From: Pigmentiphaga sp. NML030171
Lineage (GTDB): Bacteria; Pseudomonadota; Gammaproteobacteria; Burkholderiales; Burkholderiaceae_B
Assembly: GCF_002188635.1 (NCBI RefSeq)
Contig: NZ_NINX01000055.1
Coordinates: forward strand, 1-64,000
Direction: 5' to 3'
Length of the DNA: 64,000 bases
The position numbers and the translations under genes were made by a program. The notes beneath the pieces were generated by a model. The model saw only the letters and a program-made list of their open reading frames with translations. It was not told the DNA's origin and ran no database searches. Positions 54,001 through 61,642 of this stretch are shown here, piece by piece; within the stretch, counting starts at the first letter, position 1; each line of letters starts with the position of its first letter.

Positions 54001-54182
54001 TCGCGATCGGCTACGGAGCCGCGGACCCGAGCTTCCGGTCGCCGATGGCGATCGCGGTGCTGGGAGGGTTGATCACGTCGACGTTTTTGAGTTTGCTGGT
54101 GATACCGGTGGTGTTCTTGTTTGTGGATGATTTTGGGCAGTGGGTGCTGCGGTTGGTTCGGCGGGGGCACGCCGATGGGTAA
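51087..54182 (+). CDS. RND-family inner-membrane efflux transporter
   Basis: This proton-driven pump of 1031 residues starts MNVSTWSIRNPIPSVMLFV and has twelve predicted helices in two halves with large periplasmic loops. The proton-relay acids are seen in IGILVDDAIVEVENIV (TM4), and KNSILLVEYAILARRG and LGGLITSTFLSLLVIPVVFLF mark the C-terminal half. It resembles the multidrug AcrB/MdtB group. The stop codon TAA lies inside the terminal repeat of an inserted IS3-type element, so the last one or two residues and the original stop may have been replaced; the end ADG is short compared with relatives. Confidence 0.93.
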   Translation: MNVSTWSIRNPIPSVMLFVLLTFAGLLSFSAMKVQNFPDIDLPMVMVTASLPGASPSQLENDVARKLENSIATLQGLKHVYTKIQDGSVSLTAEFELEKPLQEAVDDVRSAVSRVRADMPADLRDPIINKVDLAGQPVLAFTVRASSMDDEALSWLVDNDVARKLLNVPGVGAVNRVGGVTREIRIALDPQRLQALGASAADISRQLRQVQRESSGGRTDIGDAEQPVRTLATVGTAEELAGLRLVLSDGRSIRLSDVATVTDTIAERRSAALLDGQPVVGFEVARSRGASELDVAAGVQRALDELKAQHADLQITESFNFVTPVQEEYDGSMRLLYEGALLAVLVVWLFLRDWRATLISAVALPLSVIPAFAGMYFLGFSINVITLLALSLVIGILVDDAIVEVENIVRHLRMGKSPYQAAMEAADEIGLAVVATTFTLIAVFLPTAFMSGVAGRFFKQFGWTASLAVFASLIVARVLTPMMAAYLLKPVVHAGKEPRWLQTYMRWVAACLRHRWLTVLGAAVFFLLSIGMIPLLPAGFMPADDNSQTQVVVELPPGSTLAQTLDTAELVRLRLAKVPHVRSVYTTIGGGTAGGDPFSMSGAAEVRKATLTIQLDPREDRPRKQGIEEDMRAALQEIPGIRSRVGLGGSNNKYVLVLTGDNPDALNQAALAVSKELRTIPGLGNISSTASLIRPEIAVRPDFARAADLGVTSSAIADTLRIATVGDYDISLPKLNLSQRQVPIVVRLDQAARQDLSLLGRLSVPGTRGPVLLDQVATLDFSAGPSVIDRYDRSRNINFEIELAGMDLGEVAQRVADLPTIKNLPPGVRQATVGDAEVMGELFQSFGLAMLTGVLCIYVVLVLLFKHFLHPVTILAALPLSLGGAFVGLLIAHKSFSMPSLIGLVMLMGIATKNSILLVEYAILARRGHPATDVRPAVPGMSRWDALIDACHKRARPIIMTTMAMGAGMLPIAIGYGAADPSFRSPMAIAVLGGLITSTFLSLLVIPVVFLFVDDFGQWVLRLVRRGHADG

Positions 54183-55265
54183 TCCCCCCATTTTTAACGG
54201 CTGTGGATTCAGACGGTCATGGCCAACCGCTATTTAGGGATAAAGCCGCTCAGGGCCATATTCGGGCGTTCGTGATTGTAGGACCACATCCAGTCGGTGG
54301 CGACGCGCTGGACGTGATCCAAGTCGTCCAGTGATATTGGGACAGCCATTCATAGAGAACGGTCCTGTTGAACCGCTCAACGTAGGCGTTTTGTTGTGGC
54401 TTCCCCGGCTGGATATATTCGAGCGTGATGCCCCATCGACCCGCCCATTCGACGATCGCTGCGCTCAGATATTCCGGGCCGTTGTCGCAACGTATCGCCA
54501 ACGGCCGGCCACGCCAGCCGATGATCTGCTTGAGCGCACGGATCACGCGTTCGGATGGCAGCGAGAAGTCCATCGACCACACCTGGTTGAAGCCCGTCGG
54601 CACCGTCAACGGCTCGGGCGCCAGCCGCACCAGCCGCTTACGCGGCTTGATCCGCAGATTCAACTCAAGCTCGCGGTAGATCCGGTACACGCGCTTGTGA
54701 TTCCATCCGTAGCCTCTGACATTGCGCAGGTACAGAAACACAGCCCGAAGCCCCAGTTGCGGTGATTGTCGGTCAGGCGCAGCAACCAAGTGGCAATCTC
54801 TTCGTTCTCGGCGTCGGCCTTGGCCACATATCGATAGCACGTCTAGCTGACCCGAAATGCTTGGCAGGCCGCCGGATCGATACGCTTCGCTCTTGCACGG
54901 CACGTTGGGCCATCTCGCGGCGGCGAGATGGCCTCACCACTTTTTTTCGAGCGCCTCCGACACGATCTCGGCCTTGAGCTTCTCTTCAATGTACATCTTG
55001 TGTGCAGCCGGGCGTTCTCGGCTTCCAGCTCCTTCATCCGCGCCATCAGCGACACATCCAGCCGCCGTACTTCGAACGCCACTCGTAGAACGTCGCCGAG
55101 CTGATGCCCAACACTCCGCACAGCTCCGGCACCGCCAATCCGGCTTCCACCCGTTTGATCGCCTCGATGATCTGGCTGTCCGTGAATCTCGACTTCTTCA
55201 TGCTGTAGAACTCCTCAATGAGAAAACTCTACTTCTGACTTCACCAGTCTTGCGGGGAAATTACC
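54179..55265 (-). mobile_element. Decayed IS3-family (IS407-group-like) insertion sequence
   Basis: Ends were placed by terminal inverted repeats: GGTAATCCCCCC (54179-54190) and, on the other strand, GGTAATTTCCCC (55265-55254), 10 of 12 matching. Inside are orfA- and orfB-type transposase remnants on the minus strand. No target duplication is visible: the flanks differ (GCCGATG on the left, AGAAAAAT on the right), so one side has been rearranged. The right end abuts the Rhs immunity gene. Confidence 0.75.
54220..55201 (-). pseudogene. IS3-family transposase (OrfA/OrfB), inactivated
   Basis: OrfA begins at 55201 (MKKSRFTDSQIIEAIKRVEAG) with the family helix-turn-helix, but frameshifts break it near RSKYGG and again after MKELEAENARLH. 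OrfB is partly intact: NVRGYGWNHKRVYRIYRELELNLRIK, then VWSMDF directly joined to SLPSERVIRALKQI, where about 25 residues normally found between the first catalytic Asp and this helix are deleted. IRCDNGPEYLSAA (second Asp) and NAYVERFNRTV (Glu) remain. Near the end GFIPK is followed by a stop in place of the usual Gln before RLAM. It cannot make active transposase. Confidence 0.85.
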
Positions 55266-55289
55266 AGAAAAATAACATGCCATCTCTAT

Positions 55290-55664
55290 CTAGTCTTCTC
55301 TTACTAAGTGGAAATCTAGTTCTTCTAAAGGGGTGTTTAGATATTTTCCGTCTTGGCGAAAAATTTCTAATTCTAATGGATAAAAATCCAATCCGATCAC
55401 GAGAACTGCCTGAACCATAACCTGGTCATAGTCGACAGCATCGCCAACAAAGGCAGAGGCTTCATATCCTTGTCGCTCGACGTTGATTTGATCAGGTCGA
55501 GACAGTCGTAAACAATATCCGTCGCCCATGTTTCTTGCGAGTAATTCTGCAACTGAATGCACGACAAGCAGAGTATCTTTCCCTTGCCATAATCGAGCGA
55601 CGAGACTCGCCTCTGCTTTTGTGAGCTTTCTCCATTTCTTAGCGGGTTCGAATCGATCCGACAT
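55290..55664 (-). CDS. Candidate Rhs-tip immunity protein
   Basis: The ATG at 55664 (MSDRFEPAKKWRKLTKAEASLVARL) follows GGAGCGATT at good distance and lies inside the end of the Rhs gene, overlapping it by 26 bases; ATGs at 55676 and 55679 are alternatives. The 124-residue soluble protein has no signal peptide and shows alternating helix and strand segments (LLVVHSVAELLARNMGDGY, VQAVLVIGLDFYPLELEIFRQDG). It loosely resembles the DUF6984 type. Gene position directly after a toxin tip is the standard immunity arrangement, so the role is inferred from context. Base composition is more AT-rich than the neighbours. Confidence 0.6.
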   Translation of the reverse strand: MSDRFEPAKKWRKLTKAEASLVARLWQGKDTLLVVHSVAELLARNMGDGYCLRLSRPDQINVERQGYEASAFVGDAVDYDQVMVQAVLVIGLDFYPLELEIFRQDGKYLNTPLEELDFHLVRED

Positions 55665-57365
55665 TAATCGCTCCATCATCGAACTTATAAGCGGAATAGC
55701 GGACAGTAACGCCTTGTACATTGACAGGGTTGTGTCCACCCACCCCCCCGGGTGGAAGAGCCTGGACGTCGCGAACGATCAAGTCTTGACGAATGGCATT
55801 TTGCACCTGATTTACATCAAGCCCTTTGCTTTCCACCCATCGCATAGCATGGGAACTATCGTTCTTATTGGTTCCCCAATGGATTACGAGTTCATCTCGT
55901 GTGAAGAAATTTACTAAGTTTCGTAATAATGAAACCCCGCGACCAGCCGGCACCAAAGCAACTTCCGGATATACACCCTGTAGTCCCGGCTCCAGAGAAG
56001 CAGTGCGCGCAGCCGCCTCTCGCTCAATTTGCGAGGGTGCCGCCTTACACATCACACTACCACTCCCAAGGCAGGCTTTATGCGCCATTTGGTTGTAGAG
56101 ATACCCAAAGGCAGATGTCATGGCGCCGTTGGCGAATTGTCCACCACCGATGACTGAGACTGTTCCACCCACCGCGACGGTCATGGCGAATCGCTCATAG
56201 TCCTCCCAGCCCTTTGTATTGACCGTCATCAGCTTACCCGCCACGGCAGAGGCGGCACCGCGCAGGCACCCACCGCCCTGCAACTCTCCACTGGCACATC
56301 CTACGGCCGCATGCCCCGCATAGATCAGGTTCCCTTTAAGGCCACCCGCCCAACCAAACCCTGCCCCAATAATTGCCCCTTTTACCGAAGCTTCGAAGTC
56401 CCCGCCCGTTGCCACCATCGTTCCGGAGAAACCTCCTAGAGCGCCGGCCGCCACGCTAGCTCCGCTCCATCCTCCGAAATTTGCCAGGTACCATTGCCCC
56501 GTCATATAGCCCACCCCAATGGACAGGCCCATGCGCCCGACCTTGGACTCAGCGATGCTGCTGACCCCCTTGGCGACACTGCCGATGAGATCCCCGACGG
56601 CATCAAAGATATCGTTTATAAAGCTAAGGAGTCCATACCCTGACAGATCGACACCATTGAGCGGACTGTTAAATGCATAGGAGTAGCGGTTGTAGGACTG
56701 CAGGTTGTACGGGGCCTGGATCATCGGATCGGCGCTCGTGAAGCGGCCGATGCGCCGATCGTAGATCCGCCCATTCATGTGCACGAGCCCCACTTCTTCG
56801 AGGTGCTCGTGCCCCGTAAAGCCCCGATCCGTATTGACGCCTGCCAGCGTATTGCCCGGATCGGTCGTGCCGTTGGGGAACTGCCGCTTGCCCCACGCAT
56901 CGTAGGCCAGCCGCTCGACCACCGCGCCGGTCTCGTCCGAGATCGCGTTGGTTAAACCCGGATGATCCTTGTGCAGATAGCGTAGCGTCGTCACATTGGT
57001 ACTGCGCGTCGTGTAGATCGCAACCGTGCCGCTCGAGGCGGTGATGTAGTGCTTGTGTTCGGTCACCCGCCGGTCTTGACCTCCTTCTCGTAGAAGAGGC
57101 CGCTGACGCTGTCCGGATGCACGTAGTACACCGTGCCCGAGGGGCGATCTGCTTGACCCGCTGATGCGTGTCGTCGTACACGAAGGACAGCGTGGTGCCG
57201 TTGCCGGTGATCGTGGCCGGCATATTGAAGCCGGTGTAGGTTACCGTGTGACCCGCCCCCGTCAGCATGCTGCCGTTGGCATCGTAGGTGTAGGTCAGCG
57301 TACCGTCATCGCGCAAAATACTTGCGACGGTGTGCGGCCGGACGCTGTTCGCGCCGCTGGTGTTG
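55639..57365 (-). pseudogene. Rhs-family polymorphic toxin, 5'-truncated remnant with intact tip
   Basis: The minus strand holds YD-repeat core sequence (LTYTYDANGSMLTGAGH, NMPATITGNGTTLSFVYDD), broken by two one-base frameshifts near 57140 and 57066. From 57066 the frame is open for 475 residues: the core end YLHKDHPGLTNAISDETG, DAWGKRQFPNGTTD, FTGHEHLEEVGLVHMNGRIYD, FTSADPMIQAPYNLQSYNRYSYAFNSP and then a Gly/Ala-rich linker and a variable tip (from about residue 360) ending GAINVGSIRTR. The tip contains HWGTNKNDSSHAMRWVESKG and is a toxin candidate with no clear family. The 5' end is lost at a junction with a PAP2-family gene fragment. Confidence 0.8.
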
Positions 57366-57672
57366 TGGTACGGTGGCCTGCCCAGCAACCATAGCGCCCT
57401 CGTCAGCAGCACGGCCGCGCTGATCGCCCTCAAGAGGGGAGTCGAACATCCCGCTTTCGGCGTAGCTATCACGCTGGCCTTTATCGTCACGCTCGACGCC
57501 AGCAGCCTGCGCCGGCAAGTGGGCAAGCACGCGACGGCAATCAACAAACTGGCCGTAGGGTGTTTCGGTCATCCACCGCCTCTGACCGCATGGGGCATAC
57601 TCGTTGGAAATTGCCGCTGGTATCGGCATTGGCATCGCCGTGGCCTTCGCAGTAAATCCAATTTTGACCTGA
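57366..57672 (+). pseudogene. Divergent PAP2 (DUF212/YuiD) family gene fragment
   Basis: On the plus strand GGLPSNHSALVSSTAALIALKRG, AITLAFIVTLDASSLRRQVGKHATAINKLA match the divergent PAP2 family, normally small membrane proteins with a phosphatase-like motif GGxPSxHSA. After NKLA the frame shifts by one, and the family's C-terminal helix (SLEIAAGIGIGIAVAFAV) continues in another frame to a stop at 57670-57672. The N-terminal helix is missing, replaced by Rhs DNA. It is a broken gene that once lay next to the polysaccharide locus. Confidence 0.75.
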
Positions 57673-57812
57673 TGGAGTATTCCGATCACCAAGGACGGGC
57701 GCACGACAGTTCGCATGTCGTCGCCATCAGTTACAGGCAGACATGGCGCCAAAGAGTAAAAACCTAAGAAACACCTCGGTCGACAAAAAACTCCGCGCTC
57801 AACCTTGACGAA

Positions 57813-59108
57813 ATGCGGTCAAGCGCCGGAAAATCCATGTTTTCCGGCGCAGCCAGCCATCATGATTTTTACATCATATTTTTAGTGATTTTTTCTTTGA
57901 AAAATTCGAAACCGTTGCACGATGGACTGATTTTCCTCTCCATCTTGTTGCCCACCTTGTATTTCGATACCGCATTGGGTTTTTCATCGATCGCCGCCTA
58001 CGGCTGGGCCCTGTCCGCATGCGGGCTCGTCGCACTGCATGTGTCCTCTGGACAGCGGTTCGAGATCGACCGGCGCCTGATATTATTGGCGGCCATCATC
58101 GCCGCCTATTTCGTCGCCCGATATATTCTCGTTCCTCCCGTTTCCAGCCGATCTCTGAAAAATACGCTGATGATCGGCTTCGGCTGCGTGCTGACTCCCA
58201 CGCTCGTTCATGCCTACAACCAGTACTCCGACGCAACCACAAAAGCCATCAAGCTGTGCCTTGCGCTCCACCTGACGGTCATGGTCGCGCAGCTCATCGC
58301 ATGGTACGGCTGGGGCTATGATCTGGACATAGGCAATGCCTTGGGAGGAGAGGGACACCGATCGCTCCAGGGAGATTTGTACCGGCCGACCGGGGTTTTT
58401 GACGAACCAGCCCTTTACGCCATGGTCATGGCCGGGCTCTGCATTGCACTTTATGTCCGCCAGAGAAAAATGACCACGCTCTGGTGGGCGGGCATGATAT
58501 CCCTTGTGCTTACCTCGTCGCTGCTCGCTCTGGTCGTTTTTTTCCTGATTCTCTTATTCATCAACATTCGTGTCGGCCTGATCGCGATAGTCGTTTACTT
58601 CGGCGGACAATATTTTCTTTCACAAATAATCCCGAGCGACGCCTACAGTCCGCTGGGACATGCCGTGACCCGTTCGGCCGAGGTTGGAAACAACAATGAT
58701 CCGAGCACGCAGGTAAAATTCCAGGTAATCGAAGAATTTTTGAAAACCCCAACGCTGTGGGCAACCGGCTATGGACTGGAAGGCTATATCAGCGGCGACC
58801 CGATGTACTACCAGGCGCTGAACGACCTGACCTTTCCCATCACCACTCTTACCACCTACGGCCTGGTTGTCGGCATCGTCATCCTGCTTGTTTTTTCTGC
58901 CTACTTGTTCACGAGCTACCGGCCATCAACATTATTACTGATAGGGGTATTCCTGCTGAAGGGCGCGTACTTCCATCTTCCCTTCCTGTGGCTGTTCTTC
59001 GCCATCAGTCCCGATGCAATCGCCGCCGGCTCTGCATGGAACCGTTGGCTTGCATGGCGTCGGTCGAAACGACATGACACGGACTGCAGAGCAGTTCGCC
59101 AGGCATGA
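57813..59108 (+). CDS. O-antigen polymerase/ligase-like membrane protein (Wzy-type)
   Basis: This hydrophobic protein of about 431 residues has ten or more predicted membrane helices (for example LIFLSILLPTLYFDTA, LILLAAIIAAYFVARYIL, LALHLTVMVAQLIAWYGWG, VVGIVILLVFSAYLFTSY) and one larger loop with RPTGVFDEPALYAMVMAGLC and LWATGYGLEGYISGDP, typical of Wzy polymerases. The first ATG (57813) or one at 57837 could be used. Sequence is very divergent in this family, so assignment rests on topology and its place next to a flippase and glycosyltransferases. Lower GC than the core genes. Confidence 0.7.
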   Translation: MRSSAGKSMFSGAASHHDFYIIFLVIFSLKNSKPLHDGLIFLSILLPTLYFDTALGFSSIAAYGWALSACGLVALHVSSGQRFEIDRRLILLAAIIAAYFVARYILVPPVSSRSLKNTLMIGFGCVLTPTLVHAYNQYSDATTKAIKLCLALHLTVMVAQLIAWYGWGYDLDIGNALGGEGHRSLQGDLYRPTGVFDEPALYAMVMAGLCIALYVRQRKMTTLWWAGMISLVLTSSLLALVVFFLILLFINIRVGLIAIVVYFGGQYFLSQIIPSDAYSPLGHAVTRSAEVGNNNDPSTQVKFQVIEEFLKTPTLWATGYGLEGYISGDPMYYQALNDLTFPITTLTTYGLVVGIVILLVFSAYLFTSYRPSTLLLIGVFLLKGAYFHLPFLWLFFAISPDAIAAGSAWNRWLAWRRSKRHDTDCRAVRQA

Positions 59109-59226
59109 TCCGCGCACGCATCTTCTGAAAACCGTGGCACCCAGGGGCTCCAGGGCAAGGAGCACGGGTATGCGGGCTCGCGCGAGCATCACGAAGGCAT
59201 CTATCCGAAGAAAGCTCTGAATCTGC

Positions 59227-60537
59227 TTGAATGCCGCGACTATCGATATAGGCCCGCCCTCCATGCGTTTCGACCGCTGCGCAAATCTGCTGCGAAATCC
59301 CAGCATACATAGTCTGGCATGGCTATCCATGGAGAAGGCCGTGCAACTGGCCTTTTCCTTCATATCCATAGGAATCATTGCCCGGGCACTGGGTCCCCAG
59401 CATTACGGCGAATTTCAGTACGTACTTGCCGTGCTGTTCATTTTTTCCGCAGTTACGCTGGGCTGCGGAGCGGAAGTCATCGCTCCGGATCTGGTGAAAC
59501 TGTCCTACGTAAAATCCCGGCAAGGCATCCTGGGTTCTGCACTATTGATCCGGTTGGCCCTTGGCGGCGTTGCCATGCTTCTCATGGCAACGAGCGGGTT
59601 GTTTTGGTTCAGCGGCACGGTCGGACAAGGGGTGGCCATCATGGCGCTGAGTCTGCTCATCGCGGAACCCTTCAATATCCTGCGGATCATCAGAGAATCC
59701 GCGTCCAATACCAGAGTGATCGCGCGCATCCGCTTCCAGACAAGTGTCCTGAAGCTGGTGGCTATCGCCGGGGTCGCCGCGCTGGGCGGCGGTGTCCTCT
59801 CGATGCTGGCAATCTACCTGGCTGAAACCATCGTCATCGCCGCTGCCTACGTCTACCTCATCGCGGATGACGGGCGGCCCTGGGACTGGCGTCCAACGCG
59901 GCGACACACGGCGAGATTGCTTCGGGCGAGCGTCCCCGTATGGTTGGGGCTTGCCTTGATGATAGGCATGCAGCGCATGGACCGGCTGGTTCTAGGCATT
60001 TCACTGCCGCCAGCGATTTTTGGCGAATACGCCGCGGCCATGAGTCTGATGGATAGTGTCATGTTCTTCGGGCCTGTCGTCATGACAGCCCTGGCCCCAA
60101 GACTCTTGTATCGACATGAGAACCTGTCAATAGTGGCCAGAAACGCCGGACGGCTCTTGATAATATTGACGTGCCTGGGGCTCGCAGCCGTCATTGGTTT
60201 TTATCTCTTCTCCGGTTTACTTACCACCGCGATTTTTGGGGAAAGATTCGTGCAAGTGCAGGAAATCTTGCGCGCAGCCTCGTGGATCACGGTCGTCGGT
60301 TTCTTCGATACCGGGGTCACGGCCTTGTTGGTACGCCTGAGGTACTTCAGGTTGATTGCCGCAAAGTGGCTGGGCGGATTCCTGGTGTGCTTCCTGGTGC
60401 TGTGGCTGGGCGATCGGGGCGAATGGCTGACTGGCATTGCCGGGCTGATCGCTGGATATACGACCGCCGCATCAATCGGCATGGGCACCGTATTTTTCAA
60501 GCTTCGTAAATCGCGTATGGGAGTGCGTGCGCTTTGA
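59227..60537 (+). CDS. Oligosaccharide flippase family protein (Wzx-like)
   Basis: The protein has 436 residues with about twelve membrane helices and belongs to the polysaccharide-transport (PST/MATE-like) superfamily: SMEKAVQLAFSFISIGIIARALGPQHYGEFQYVL at the start is the classic Wzx signature. It moves lipid-linked repeat units across the inner membrane. The TTG at 59227 or the ATG at 59263 are possible starts; neither has a strong Shine-Dalgarno. Its stop overlaps the TTG start of the following glycosyltransferase. The N-terminal part follows the Wzy-like gene by 118 bases. Confidence 0.85.
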   Translation: MNAATIDIGPPSMRFDRCANLLRNPSIHSLAWLSMEKAVQLAFSFISIGIIARALGPQHYGEFQYVLAVLFIFSAVTLGCGAEVIAPDLVKLSYVKSRQGILGSALLIRLALGGVAMLLMATSGLFWFSGTVGQGVAIMALSLLIAEPFNILRIIRESASNTRVIARIRFQTSVLKLVAIAGVAALGGGVLSMLAIYLAETIVIAAAYVYLIADDGRPWDWRPTRRHTARLLRASVPVWLGLALMIGMQRMDRLVLGISLPPAIFGEYAAAMSLMDSVMFFGPVVMTALAPRLLYRHENLSIVARNAGRLLIILTCLGLAAVIGFYLFSGLLTTAIFGERFVQVQEILRAASWITVVGFFDTGVTALLVRLRYFRLIAAKWLGGFLVCFLVLWLGDRGEWLTGIAGLIAGYTTAASIGMGTVFFKLRKSRMGVRAL

Positions 60538-61610
60538 GAATCGTCTCAGTCTACGATGAGTTCAGGATAAAAGGCGGAGTCGAGCGCGTCATGAGCTTGA
60601 TGAGCAGCCACTGGGCGGAACAAGGCCACGAAGTGACGCTACTGATCAGGCAGGAACCCGTCATTCCTCCGTACGATCTCGATGCGAGGGTGGCGGTTCA
60701 CAGCCTGGGCGGGAAAGAAAGGAGCAGCCGCTGGCAACGTCTGCTCGAGTACTGGAAGGCTCTACGCCGCCTGAAACAGAGTGCGGCGCTGGCCTCGGCC
60801 GATGTCGTGGTCGCAAATGGCCCCTGGTCGGCCCTGCTCCTGCTCATGCTCGGCCGAAGGTTCAAACTGGTGATATGCGACCACAACAACCCGCGCGGGT
60901 TTGGACGGCACACTCGCTGGTTATGCCGGTTGCTGTACCCCAGGGCCGACGCCCTGATCGCACTGACCTCCACGCAACGACGCTACTATGAAGCGCACGG
61001 ATACAACCGGCTTGTCGTGCAAATACCGAATCCGGTAAACCTCGTGCCGTCCGCTGGACGGACAAGACAGCCAATTGTTCTAGCCGTGGGACGTTGCAGC
61101 CATCAAAAGGGGTTCGACCTGTTGTTGGCGGCATGGCATCTCATAAGGAGTGATGTTGCCGGTTGGCGCCTGTCGATAATCGGCGAAGGTGAACTGCGCA
61201 CACAGCTGGAGCGGCAGGCCCAGGAACTGGACCTGGGAAGTTCGGTCGAGTTTCTTCCCTTTTCGAACGATCTGGCTTCGTTCTACGAGACCGCGTCACT
61301 GCTGGCGGTGAGTTCTCGATTCGAAGGTTTTCCCCTGGTCATGCTGGAGGCTCAAACCTGCGGACTGCCCATCGTCTCGTTCGATTGCGACTTCGGTCCG
61401 CGGGACATCATCACGGATCAGGTCGACGGCCTGCTGTGCGCCCCGGAAGATGTTGGTGCGCTGGCCAAGGGAATAAAAACGCTGATCGACGCCCCCGCCG
61501 TCAGACAAGCCATGAGCCTCGTAGCGCTGAAGACAGCGCAGGCTTACAGGATGGAGAAAGTAGGCGCGCTGTGGGATGCGCTATTCAAGCAATTGGAAAC
61601 AGGCAGGTGA
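60534..61610 (+). CDS. GT4-type glycosyltransferase
   Basis: The product of 358 residues starts at a TTG (60534) that overlaps the flippase stop; no in-frame ATG or GTG lies upstream. It shows the N-terminal KGGVERVMSLMSSHWAEQGHEV acceptor side, LAVGRCSHQKGFDLLLAAW, and the donor site EGFPLVMLEAQTCGLPIVSFDCDFGPRDII with both Glu residues of the EX7E motif. It is a retaining GT-B enzyme of surface polysaccharide assembly; donor sugar unknown. It is convergent with the 2-epimerase gene. Confidence 0.9.
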   Translation: MRIVSVYDEFRIKGGVERVMSLMSSHWAEQGHEVTLLIRQEPVIPPYDLDARVAVHSLGGKERSSRWQRLLEYWKALRRLKQSAALASADVVVANGPWSALLLLMLGRRFKLVICDHNNPRGFGRHTRWLCRLLYPRADALIALTSTQRRYYEAHGYNRLVVQIPNPVNLVPSAGRTRQPIVLAVGRCSHQKGFDLLLAAWHLIRSDVAGWRLSIIGEGELRTQLERQAQELDLGSSVEFLPFSNDLASFYETASLLAVSSRFEGFPLVMLEAQTCGLPIVSFDCDFGPRDIITDQVDGLLCAPEDVGALAKGIKTLIDAPAVRQAMSLVALKTAQAYRMEKVGALWDALFKQLETGR

Positions 61611-61642
61611 CACGCCAGACACGTGACACAGCAGCTCCGTCT

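Noticed and set aside
50577-54182. 1201-codon frame with an arginine-rich N-terminal extension on the RND gene
   Set aside because: The extension runs out of frame through the adaptor gene; the conserved RND start is the ATG at 51087.
57306-57752. Minus-strand ORF upstream of the Rhs core as further Rhs sequence
   Set aside because: Its sequence shows no YD repeats, and the plus strand of the same region carries a recognisable divergent PAP2 fragment.
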